Assembly (NCBI GenBank): GCA_016618085.1
Contig: JABLTG010000058.1
Location: 37,578-101,577, forward strand
Source of the DNA: Neovahlkampfia damariscottae
Lineage: Eukaryota > Heterolobosea > Selenaionea > Neovahlkampfiida > Neovahlkampfiidae
Reading direction: 5' to 3'
DNA length: 64,000 bases
Shown here: piece by piece, positions 22,735 through 31,801 of the stretch
Layout: the number at the start of each line of letters is the position of its first letter
Numbering within the stretch: the first letter of the stretch is position 1
The notes under the pieces: generated by a model
The model's input: the letters and a program-made list of their open reading frames with translations, nothing else
The model's database searches: none
What the model was told of the DNA's origin: nothing
Made by a program: the position numbers and the translations under genes

Positions 22735-24540
22735 TTACATTTCAATAATTTCATCAATGTTTTCTTCGTCATTTCTATCAATATCATTTATCTCATCTAC
22801 TTTAATTTCCAATGTATCAATTTTTGGAGACGAATCAATTTTTTTTTCTGGTGAACTTTCGACCAAATTTTCATCTTTCTTTTTTTGTTCTTCCATATTT
22901 TGTTCTTTCTTCATTTCTTTTGATTCTCTTGTTTCAATTTCTTTCAATTCAATTTCAATTGATTTCTTTGGAACACTTGCATTTTTCTTTTCTTTTGCCA
23001 TTTTTTCTAATTTTTTAAAAAGAACATTAGTTTTAATTTCTTTATCTTCTTCTGTTTGAATTTCAGAAAATCTTGTGATACTTCCTGTTTGTTGAAATGA
23101 TTGTGTTTGAAAAGTTCTATTATTGATTGTTCTTGAAAGTGTTTTACCTTTTGGTGGTGGTAATGCCACACTTTCACGTTCACTAAATGCATAAGGAGAA
23201 TACATTGCTGATGAATCAGTTTTCCTTTTTGCAGTATTTTTTTCCTCTTTCTTTACTTCTCCATTTTGTTTTGCCAACTTTTTAACAACATGATCACTTG
23301 AAAATAAAAACGAATATGCAGCGGAAACGAAAACAAAACTACCAATCATATTTCCTATTCCTGTTGGTATGATATTCCAAAGGACTGAGTTTGAAATGGT
23401 TAAAGTTGGAACATTCAATGATTCAGAAAAAAATGATTGGTGAATAAGACCAATACTAAAAAAACCAATATTAGCAACACCTTTCAGAAATAAAATTAGA
23501 AATTCAATAGAAAAATGTACAATGATCAACTCCAGTTGCAACAAAAGACACAACACCAACAAACATTGCTATAACTTTTCCAGGAACATCTTTTGACATA
23601 TTGGACAAAATAACACCTGTTCCTAATATCATATTTCCTAAAATACTATAAGTTTTAACATTTCTTATTTTTTTCTTACCCTAAAAAAAATAAACACAAA
23701 AAATATAGTACCTGACAACAGAATGCCCCACCAGCCATATCTACCATATTCCATATGATGAAGTTTGTACTCTAATACGTAGGACAATCTATCTTGTACT
23801 TCTTTTGAACGAACAGCAAGACTTATGTTGAACATTACACCCATGAAAGCACAACCAGCACCTTTTTAATAATTAGATTTTTTCTTTTTTTTCTTTACAG
23901 TTTCCAATAAATGAAACTAACCAAAATCGTATCGTTTTGAATAAAGACCTTCTAAATTTAACATAATTTACAGGTAAAATAACATTTTGCTCTGTAAATA
24001 ATGCAGAACCAGTGAGAGAAGACATAATCAATCCAGAGCATAAACCAACGGCCATAAGCAATCTCTGAATTCCATAATATGGCATACCAGTACTCAGATA
24101 TACACTTAACATTACTCCTAAATATTTGAGTTGAAAAATTTATAAAAACCTGAGCAGACATAAATTCCTGAATAGAAAGACAAAGTTATTTGTTTGATTA
24201 AACTAAATTTTAAAAATCCTTCTGCTTTTTCAGATAAGGCAATCAGTACTTCTAAAGTTGATCTTCTGTCCTCTGGTCGAACAACTCCTGTTGATCTTAA
24301 CTTTTTTGTATGTTTGTTCAATTCTTTTTCCAATATGTTTGGAATGAAATATAAAACTTTGTTCAAGTGATTGTATATGTTCGAAACTCGTTCTTCAGTT
24401 TCTTTTTTCGCAAAATATTTTTTTTTTTTTGGGGCTCTTGGTATTCTTTCTGATCGTTTTTCATAGTCTTTACTTTTCTTTTCTGTTTTTTGTTCAGTTG
24501 TATTTTGTTTGTTAAACGTTGATAGAGATTGATCAAACAT
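22735..24540 (-). CDS. Formate/nitrite transporter (FNT) family channel with long tails
   Basis: Exons 24540-24150, 24117-23899, 23861-23712, 23637-23521, 23480-22735 (last acceptor exact to one base); 540 residues. A charged N-terminal tail of about 110 residues precedes six predicted membrane segments with FNT landmarks: SGIYVCSGVMLS, CSGLIMSSLTGSALFTEQN, the GVDHCVANIGF segment created by splicing, and NIIPTGIGNMIGSFVF. FNT pentamers carry small monovalent anions such as formate, nitrite, hydrosulfide or lactate with protons. The 200-residue C-terminal tail is Glu/Lys/Ser-rich. The 74-nt third intron is the longest in the window and contains internal GT and AG sites. Confidence 0.83.
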
Positions 24541-24639
24541 CTCTTCTCACCTCAACGAACAAAATAAGAATGAAATTGGATGATTGGATATTGGCAGATT
24601 AAGAAGTCAGAATTTCTAAATTCAGCAAAAGAAATTTTT

Positions 24640-25779
24640 TCATTCATTTTTATAATTTTTCATTAAATTTTCAAATGTTGAATATCTTAGTTGTTTAACT
24701 ATTATTTTGATATCAAAATCTTTTCTCAATTGAAATAGAATATCTTGCAAGTATTTTGGATAGTTCGCCTTTTTAATATCAAGGGCAAAATCTTTCTGAG
24801 ATAGTAGTAGGGGGCTTTCATGAACACCTTTGTGTTTTTCGTAAATCTTCAGAATTGAGGCACAAATGATGTCAAATCTCACCATTAATTCATCATATTC
24901 CTTTTTGAATTTTGGGAAATAGACTAGAAATTCAGATCCTTCATTTGTGTATAATATTTTTAGTAGTTGATTATTTTTTGAATTTTCATCATCAAACATC
25001 AAGTGACTCAATAGAACATATTGTGGTGATTTTATTTTCACACGATTGAAATTTTCATCGCAAACAACATAACCCTCACAGATTGTTGGATCCAATTTAC
25101 AAGCCATTTCTTTCAATTCATCTAATGATTTCACAGATATTTCTAATGGGATGATAGATTTCCAATTTAATTTCTTTACAACTTCAACAGGATCTAATTC
25201 TTCAAGTGTTGTTAAATCTCTTGCTCCTAACAGAATTAAATCTTCTTTTTTATGTTTAACCACAAGACCATGTCTATAAGTAATCATTTCAAAAACATAA
25301 CATAGATTTGTATCATTCGGTAAATCATATTTCAATGCATCAAAAATCTCCCAAAATAATTGACGAAATGGAATCACCTTTTCATTCTCATTAACAAAGC
25401 ACATGTGACTACTCCCATCACATCTACTTGTAGATCCTACATGCCACTTTTTATCATAAAAGTATAAAATTGCCATTGACCCATCATGTTTTTCATAAAT
25501 TTTTGATTTTTTTATGTCTATTTCTTTAACTTGTTTTTCACCAAAGTTGAAAAATTTATCAAATGGATAACTTATTATTTTAAAATCATTTTTTACATCC
25601 AAAACAATTCCTCTACATTCCTGGACAATTTCGTTTGAAAAATCGGATAAAGTTTGGTTGTATGAAAACTGAACTAAATTTGAATAATTTTCGTGTTTAT
25701 AAACATTCAACAAGAAAGTTTCCTTCAATTTTTCAACTCCATTTTTTTTCAAATAGTCCACTGTTTTAATGTTTTCCAT
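24640..25779 (-). CDS. T4 Rnl1-like RNA ligase
   Basis: 379 residues, one exon. The nucleotidyltransferase motif I is EKHDGS with the adenylation Lys97. Upstream, CRGIVLD and FFNFGE match the N-terminal segment of T4 Rnl1-type ligases, and downstream GSTSR, FEMI, EGYVV and RVKIKSPQYV give motifs III-V. It should seal 5'-phosphate/3'-hydroxyl RNA ends with ATP, for example in tRNA repair or splicing. Eukaryotic homologues of this phage-type ligase are patchy, which suggests transfer or loss. It shares a 36-nt divergent promoter with the PRCC-like gene; ATTGG ends nine bases before its ATG. Confidence 0.85.
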   Translation of the reverse strand: MENIKTVDYLKKNGVEKLKETFLLNVYKHENYSNLVQFSYNQTLSDFSNEIVQECRGIVLDVKNDFKIISYPFDKFFNFGEKQVKEIDIKKSKIYEKHDGSMAILYFYDKKWHVGSTSRCDGSSHMCFVNENEKVIPFRQLFWEIFDALKYDLPNDTNLCYVFEMITYRHGLVVKHKKEDLILLGARDLTTLEELDPVEVVKKLNWKSIIPLEISVKSLDELKEMACKLDPTICEGYVVCDENFNRVKIKSPQYVLLSHLMFDDENSKNNQLLKILYTNEGSEFLVYFPKFKKEYDELMVRFDIICASILKIYEKHKGVHESPLLLSQKDFALDIKKANYPKYLQDILFQLRKDFDIKIIVKQLRYSTFENLMKNYKNE

Positions 25780-25815
25780 TTTCACAAACCAATCAAAACT
25801 GCTATTGCTTCAATC
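25780..25815. promoter_or_regulatory. 36-bp bidirectional promoter with one CCAAT box
   Basis: The ATGs of the RNA ligase gene (minus, 25779) and PRCC-like gene (plus, 25816) are only 36 bases apart. The gap holds a single CCAATCA (CCAAT at 25789-25793), nine bases from one ATG and 22 from the other. Both transcripts must start here or inside each other's coding region. The bidirectional function is inferred from geometry. Confidence 0.6.
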
Positions 25816-26772
25816 ATGCTCGGTTTAGTGGACTATGGTTCAACTGATGAGGAAGTAGAAGAAAAACCTGTAATACAAGAAGAAAAAGAGAAAAAAATAA
25901 AAACGCTATCTTTTCCGGTTCAAGAGACCGAAACAAAAAGAAAAGAAAAAAAAAAAAAAAAGAAAAGAAAATTCTCCAAGGCGGAAATTTTCCAACGACT
26001 AGAAATTGAAAACAATGAAGGTGATGACTTTGATGAAATTGAAGAAGATTTGAGTTATCAAGTTTCAAAAAAACAAAAAATTGAACCTGAAATGATTCAA
26101 TCACAACAATTGAATTTCAACAGAAACTCAACTTTTACACCTTCATCAAAAAGTTTTTATGATAATATTGTTCCTGTATCAAAAAATTCATCTGATTTTA
26201 TGAGTAAACTGAGTAAGATTGTGTCAGGTGAACAAAAAATTTCCGAAAGTTCAACAAGTGATTTAAAATTTGAAGCACAAGAAATTCCAAAACAAATAAA
26301 TAAATTTGATACCAAAGAAACCATTGAAGAAGAAAATTATGATGAAGATGACTTTGTTATTGATCCAGAGGAATATGTTGAAGATGAACAAGTTGAAACA
26401 TTTTATGAAATAGAAAAAGCACCAATTCAAGAAACAACAGAAAAAAAAGTTGAAGATAACATTGATGATTTAAATATACCAAAGGATGTGTTGGATAAAT
26501 TGAAGAGTGATCATTCAATTATTGATATAGCAGATGCAAAAAAAATGAAAGAAGAAAGGGAAGCAATGAGAAGAAGAGAAATGATAGAAAAACACAAAAT
26601 GTCAGTGTATGAGAATAAACAACCATTGAAACAATTTTCCAATTTAGAAAAATCAAAGTCTTCACTTTCCTATCTGGCAAATGAATCAAGAAGAACTGAA
26701 TATGAAAGGGCACAAAGAAAAGAAGAAGCAGCAAGAAATCAAAAGAAATCTCGTTCAAAATATGGATGGTAA
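25816..26772 (+). CDS. PRCC-like splicing-associated protein
   Basis: 318 residues, no intron. It starts MLGLVDYGSTDEE, the typical opening of PRCC proteins, and ends with SLSYLANESRR..RSKYGW, matching the conserved PRCC C-terminus that finishes KYGF in animals. The middle is acidic with a lysine-only nuclear localisation run (about 45-52). PRCC is a nuclear factor linked to pre-mRNA splicing and the Mad2B checkpoint protein. The stop TAA runs into AATAAA; the convergent neighbour's stop is six bases away. Confidence 0.75.
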   Translation: MLGLVDYGSTDEEVEEKPVIQEEKEKKIKTLSFPVQETETKRKEKKKKKKRKFSKAEIFQRLEIENNEGDDFDEIEEDLSYQVSKKQKIEPEMIQSQQLNFNRNSTFTPSSKSFYDNIVPVSKNSSDFMSKLSKIVSGEQKISESSTSDLKFEAQEIPKQINKFDTKETIEEENYDEDDFVIDPEEYVEDEQVETFYEIEKAPIQETTEKKVEDNIDDLNIPKDVLDKLKSDHSIIDIADAKKMKEEREAMRRREMIEKHKMSVYENKQPLKQFSNLEKSKSSLSYLANESRRTEYERAQRKEEAARNQKKSRSKYGW

Positions 26773-26778
26773 TAAATT

Positions 26779-28018
26779 TTATTCAAATTCATTTTCTCTT
26801 GATGATTTTTTGAATTGATCATCTTTCTTTTTCCAAATTTTTATCCACTGAAATGTGTCCCAGTATTTCAATTCTTTTGGAAAATAGTAGGTTATATTTA
26901 CAATAAAAAATCCTAAAACAACTAAAGATGATCCTATCAAGTATTGAATTCCAAAAGTTTGCAAATGCTTCTGCAAAGTAAAATCGAATGCAATCGAAAG
27001 TGGAATTGACAAAGAGAGTCCAACAGTTGCGATTACAGGTTTTGTTAAAATGACTAAAAATGGATTAGAAATACCAAGAGTTACCGCTTAAACACCAGAA
27101 AACATCTGATAAAACAGTTCCAAATGATGCATTTAAAAATAAGAATCCCAAAACTTCCCATGATGGAATTTCAAATTTCTCCAATCCGCTAAAATGAAAA
27201 ATAATAAACAATGGCCACATTAATATCACATTGAATAGTCCAACAAATGCTGAAAGTTTTTAGTGTTGGAAAATCCGAACCATAAAGTAACAGAACCATA
27301 CTTGGTGATTCATTAGGTACTCTTTTTTTCATAAAAGTAGTATAAATTCCATACATAAATGCACCAGTTAAACTCAATATATGACCAATAACTGTATCAT
27401 TTCCACCTATAGAGCTAGTATCACTCAATGTCACTAAACAAACACCTGAAATTACGATAAAAACTGAAGTTAATCTAAATGATGAAAATGAATCAATTCC
27501 AAGTAAAAAACTTAACAAAAATGTGAAAATACTGCTGGTGCTGCTCAAAATTGTGTTTGATGAAACGGAAGTCAAACTGAGTGCTGAATTGTAAGACAAA
27601 ACCGCTCCGAACCACAAAGGACATAAAATTAAACCGTTGACAGCAATATCAAAAATTGTTTGTGATTGTTGATGTGACAATGGTTTTAATATTAATTCTC
27701 TCCATGTAGATGAAAAAAAGAAACCAAAAAAATAAACTGTGAATAAAGCGGTTGAAAAGTATGTGACGAACAAAGGCTTTGAAAAATTTGATGTATATAT
27801 TAACTAAATCATGTTAGTTTGTTTTTTTGATTCACTTGAATTAATTCACCCGATGAAACCCATAAGAAAACCACACAAAAAACACATATTAAACCTATGA
27901 TGTTTTTCCATCTTTCTGGACTTTCTCCGACTGATTTTTTCAAGAAACTTATTGTTTTTAGACTGATTGAAGCTCTTCTTTGGACATTTGGTAATTCTTC
28001 TTTTTCTTCACCAAGCAT
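26779..28018 (-). CDS. SLC35F5-like drug/metabolite-superfamily transporter
   Basis: Exons 28018-27836, 27803-27281, 27249-27085, 27053-26779; 381 residues with about ten membrane segments. Family-specific stretches: SSGELIQ in helix 1, AVLSYNSALSLTSVSSNTILSS, FVGLFNVILMWP, GTVLSDVFW and GLSLSIPLS, all restored by the splices. SLC35F proteins sit in Golgi or endolysosomal membranes; their substrates are poorly known. The start is placed at 28018, eight bases downstream of TTGATTGG; a longer in-frame reading starts with TTG and is unlikely. The stop lies in GAATAAAA. Confidence 0.85.
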
Positions 28019-28144
28019 TTTGTGAACCAATCAATTTGTGGGAAAGAAAATGAATATTTTTTTGAATATTGTGACTTTTTGAATTATTTAAATTGCACAT
28101 TTCAACTCCGATAAAAGTTGAATTGTCCAATGAAAAGATTCGTC

Positions 28145-28855
28145 ATGTCCAACAAAAAAGTGCTTGCAGTAGACGTTGATGAAGGTAAATAAATTTTATA
28201 AATTCAAAAATCAGTAATTTGTCACTTTGTCCCACATTTAATTGATTTCCATAATGAAAAATACGAAACTGACATGGTAGTTGATACATTTCATAACTAC
28301 AGTTTTCATAAAGGTAAATCTCAACAAAATAAATCTCCTAACCAACTCAGTATGGGGTGGTACACCTGAAGAAGCATCAGCAAAAGTTGAAGATTTTTTT
28401 CAATCAGATCATTTCAAAAATTTACTTCCGATCAAAGGAGCTTATGAACAATTACAAGAATTGAAACAAGATTTTAAATTAGTCATTGTTACATCAAGAC
28501 AACATCAATTACGTGAAGATACAGAAAGTTTTATCCAAAAATATTATCCAGATACTTTTGATGAAATGCTATTTGGCAATCATTATGGAAGTAAAAAAAA
28601 AAAAATCAAATTTACCCATTTTTTGAAGAGGTTGGAAAAAAAATGACAAAATCTGAAATGTGTAAATCAATAGGAGCTGAGTTATTAATTGATGACAATC
28701 TTCATTATGCAAATGATTGTGCTACAAATGGTATAAAAGCAATTTTATTTGGAAAATATGCTTGGAATCAATATGATGATGAATTGCATGAAAACATTCA
28801 TCATGTTCATCACTGGGATGATGTAAGTGATGCAATCAAAAAATTATTAGAATAA
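28145..28855 (+). CDS. HAD-like 5'-nucleotidase (NT5C-like)
   Basis: Exons 28145-28184, 28215-28313, 28351-28590, 28629-28855; 201 residues. Catalytic motif I AVDVDEVICHF (Asp nucleophile and Asp acid/base), motif II strand IVTSRQ, and motif III/IV LLIDDN with HYANDC fit the NT5C-type HAD family, which dephosphorylates (deoxy)nucleotides or related phosphates. An upstream in-frame ATG at 28130 overlaps CCAAT; the start at 28145 leaves the box 13 bases upstream, as in other genes. The stop lies in GAATAAAA. Confidence 0.8.
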
Positions 28856-28861
28856 AATATT

Positions 28862-29775
28862 TTATTGAAGAATATTTTCATCTTCACGTTTTACAAATTC
28901 TGACCATTCCATTAAGTCCACTTTCTTTTCACAATTGCAATTTTTTTTTGATACTCTTGATTTGATTCTTTCCATCTGTCTTAAGTTGATTTTCACTTTT
29001 TCTTTTTCTTTTTTTGTTAGATGACAAAGAATGCAAATTTCAGTTCTTTGATCATAATTACAGCATTTTAATGGATTCATGAAACAATAATTTTCATGGA
29101 ATGTGCTTATTCTTTTATATGGTATATAAGGTTTATCAATGATAAATCTACCTTTTGAATCAATTAATTCTTGACGAATGGTTAAGAGTTCTTTTTTTAA
29201 ATTTTTTTTTCCATTTTCAAGTAATCCATTATGATAAACTCTAACATGTTTTGAAACAGATGACTCAATATTTTGACTTAATTTCATGTAATTTTGATAA
29301 ACTTGTTTCAAATATTGTTCTGTTTCTTCAGCAGTTGATGAATATCTTATCTTCAAAGTTGTTTCATCTGAGACAATTTCAACAACTATCACTGAGGTTT
29401 CTCTTTCAAATATTGTTGAAATTTTTTCTATTTGTGAACTACTTATAGAAATTATTACATCTTTTCCTTTGTAAATATTTTCCAAAACAGATTTTGGTAT
29501 TCCTTGAAGTAATGAACATTCTTCCCACCAGAATAAGAGTTCTGATGTTTCTGTTTTAGTGAAGAATTTTTGAGCATCTCTTCCGTAATTCAAAGCAATA
29601 TATCGATTTTCAATAATAAAGTTGTTTTTTAATAAATCTTTTTGAATTCCTTGTAGCATAGCTTTCTACTTTTGTGAGTAGTTTTTGATCTTACTTTTTC
29701 GACTTGACTTGAACTCCAAATTAAAAATATGTAACCTTTTTCTTTCTTCCTTCTTGAGGTTTGTTTTTGACCCAT
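28862..29775 (-). CDS. PhnN/guanylate kinase-like protein with altered P-loop
   Basis: Exons 29775-29695 and 29665-28862; 294 residues. The order of elements (hydrophobic strand, IIENRYIALN, ELLFWWEECSLLQGIPKSVLENIYKGKDVIISIS) fits ribose 1,5-bisphosphokinase PhnN and related guanylate-kinase-fold proteins. The expected P-loop GPSGxGK is replaced by WSSSQVEK, so ATP binding may be lost. The C-terminus adds a cysteine cluster (KCC, CILC, CNC) that could bind zinc. The family call is tentative; a pseudoenzyme or a different GK-like family is possible. The stop lies in CAATAAAA. Confidence 0.5.
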
Positions 29776-29890
29776 TGTGATTTAAGTTGAAAAATTTGTT
29801 CAATCAAAATTATACTTGAAAAACTGATATCGTTTTTGATTTCATTGGACAAAATAATGAACTATCGAAATACTAATGATTGGTTAATTA

Positions 29891-30672
29891 TTAATCAAGT
29901 GAGATAACTCCTAAATTATGGAGAATATAAAAACAAATCGTTTCTTTTTCTTTAATCAATTCTTTGGATGTTATTAAATTCTCCAATGAAATAACTAACA
30001 AATCATTATGAATGGTTGATTTTGATGATAATGTGTGCAGTAAATCCAAATATCCATCAATACAAATTGAACTTTCGTTGAATAAAATTTTGAAATTTCT
30101 TACTGGTGAATGGATTCAATAAAAGAATTAATTAATGATTCCAAATAATTTTTAGATAATGTATTTGATATTTTTTCATCATAGTAACTTGAAGTATTCA
30201 ATAAAGCTAATGTATGTTTGATTAATTCATCAACCAATGAATTTTCCAAAATCATGACGAAAAAATCCAAATGATTGAGTATTTCTGTCAACCAAGGTTC
30301 TTTCTTTTCTTTAATTAATCTAATAGACAAAAATTTAATCATTTCTGACAATAATTCAATGTTTTCTAATTGTAAATTTTGAAAAAATAAATCTGTGTCA
30401 AAATCAAAACTGTGACTCAAGGAACAATTTGAAAGTACACCAAAATATATTTCTTTCAACCTATATGATGGTTTTTCTTTTCTTAATTCCATATTAATAA
30501 TCTCTATCAAGTGTAAATCGTTAACTAAAAAATTAACAAATTTTTTATCTGTGGTTATGTCCCATATAAAGCAACCTGAGTCTTTTTTTTCATCTTCAGA
30601 ATAGTTTCCTTTTAAAATTGAAACCATTTTTTCTATTAACTTCAGGTCAATTGTTGTTTCGTTTTGATTCAT
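29891..30672 (-). CDS. SAAL1-like armadillo-repeat protein
   Basis: Exons 30672-30104 and 30071-29891; 249 residues. The opening block (GCFIWDITTDKKFVNFLVNDL, then LKEIYFGVLSNCSL) matches the conserved start of SAAL1 proteins, predicted helical-repeat proteins of unclear function linked to proliferation in vertebrates. The rest is leucine-rich helices. The start is at 30672; an in-frame TTG upstream was rejected. TTGATTGG lies 14 bases before the ATG and is shared with the divergent gene. Confidence 0.65.
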
Positions 30673-30699
30673 CCAAATCGTAGTGGCCAATCAAATACA
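30673..30699. promoter_or_regulatory. 27-bp bidirectional promoter with one CCAAT box
   Basis: Only 27 bases separate the ATGs of the SAAL1-like gene (30672, minus) and the small secreted protein (30700, plus). The gap contains GGCCAATCA (CCAAT at 30687-30691), 14 bases from one start and 8 from the other. It is the shortest divergent gap in the window. Confidence 0.6.
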
Positions 30700-31095
30700 A
30701 TGAAGTTTTTATTTCTCTTGTTGATTTTTTCTTTGATATTCGTTTTAAATAGTAGTCCAAAGTATGGACGAAGTGAAATATATTTGACTGATAATGTTGA
30801 CGAAGTAGTGGTTGATGTTTATCTTATTCCGCCTGAAGCTGTTTTTGAAATCCAACAACAAGAACTAATGAAAGTTTCAACTATTAAAACTCTATGTGAA
30901 GAATTTCAAACAAAGACTTCAAAATTTCCAATTTTACTTTTTATTGATGAAAATGGATCAAGAAAAGTTTTGAATGAAAATTATTATACAGATGTATGTA
31001 CTTTAAAACTTGATAATAAACCTAAATTAATGGTACTAAAGGAACTAAATGTTCAAAATGTACTTCTAAGCAATGTATTTTTCAATTTTGAATAA
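30700..31095 (+). CDS. Small secreted protein of unknown function
   Basis: 131 residues with a clear signal peptide (about 1-18, MKFLFLLLIFSLIFVLNS). The mature part is acidic with two cysteines and strands such as FPILLFIDENG and PKLMVLKELN that recall thioredoxin-like beta strands, but no CxxC is present and I do not assign a family. The stop TAA lies in GAATAAAC, the usual gene end here, which argues that the gene really ends here and that the decayed DNA downstream is separate. Confidence 0.55.
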   Translation: MKFLFLLLIFSLIFVLNSSPKYGRSEIYLTDNVDEVVVDVYLIPPEAVFEIQQQELMKVSTIKTLCEEFQTKTSKFPILLFIDENGSRKVLNENYYTDVCTLKLDNKPKLMVLKELNVQNVLLSNVFFNFE

Positions 31096-31199
31096 ACAAT
31101 TTAATGTTCTTTTGAATAAAAAAATATTACCTAGACAACATCTTCACACTTTTAGGCAAGATAAAATAAATATGAACCACTTAGGAAACTTTTATTCAA

Positions 31200-31658
31200 T
31201 TAAAATCATGTCATCCCCTTGGAACAACATATTATGCTGGAGAAGAAATGATCGGCTATATAAAATTCAACTCTCAAGTTCTCCTACTATGATGATCAAA
31301 TGTTTCAAAAAAATTAGAATACTCCAAAGATGTTGATAACTTTCAATCCAATATTTTTTATTATTTGCTCAAAATTGAATAGTAAAGAATCCTCTTTGTA
31401 ATTGAAATTACCAAATAATTCATATATCAAAGATGAGTATTTTGATGACTTAAAGGTTAATTAGAACATTCAAGTTGTGGGTTGAGTTTATTTGATTATC
31501 AAATCAAAGGTCCAACAATTGATGTTGATATTTTAATTTCATCCCTATTTCCGGATTCAGAAAGTTTGTTCAAATTGAAAGAGAGTTTGAAGTTGGATGA
31601 TGAAATAATTTCAAATGAAAACAATTTTACAATCAATGACTCAACATTAGTACAATAG
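31200..31658 (+). pseudogene. Decayed arrestin-like gene fragment
   Basis: Reading frames are broken repeatedly (TGA TGA near 31290, TAG TAA near 31380, frame changes near 31460). Fragments resemble the adjacent PX-arrestin protein: TTYYAGEEMIGYIKF against VYYSNEEIIGVVEF there, and IDVDILISSLFPDSESL against the IEIPVMISSPLP region. No splice set I tried restores one frame. It is best read as a degenerate tandem copy of the arrestin part of the next gene. Confidence 0.5.
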
Positions 31659-31801
31659 CTGGAATGAAAATTTGATATTTTTTGTAAAATAAAATTATTT
31701 CTTTTTGGTATTATTTTTCGCATTTTATTGGTTGGTTTTTGGAATGGCAGGAAATCCTATTGGTTGGTTCGTTTTAGCAATTGTTGGGTGTATTGTTTGA
31801 T

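Noticed and set aside
23638-23711. Two short introns with a tiny exon in place of the 74-nt FNT intron
   Set aside because: The internal GT/AG combination gives stops or wrong phase; only removal of the whole 74 nt gives the expected FNT sequence.
28130-28144. Alternative upstream start of the NT5C-like gene
   Set aside because: It is in frame but would place the CCAAT box across the start codon; the downstream ATG gives the spacing seen in other genes. It cannot be excluded without 5'-end data.
31073-31336. 87-codon plus-strand ORF after the small secreted protein
   Set aside because: A different frame in the same stretch resembles arrestin strands, and this frame does not; it is treated as a shadow over a pseudogene.
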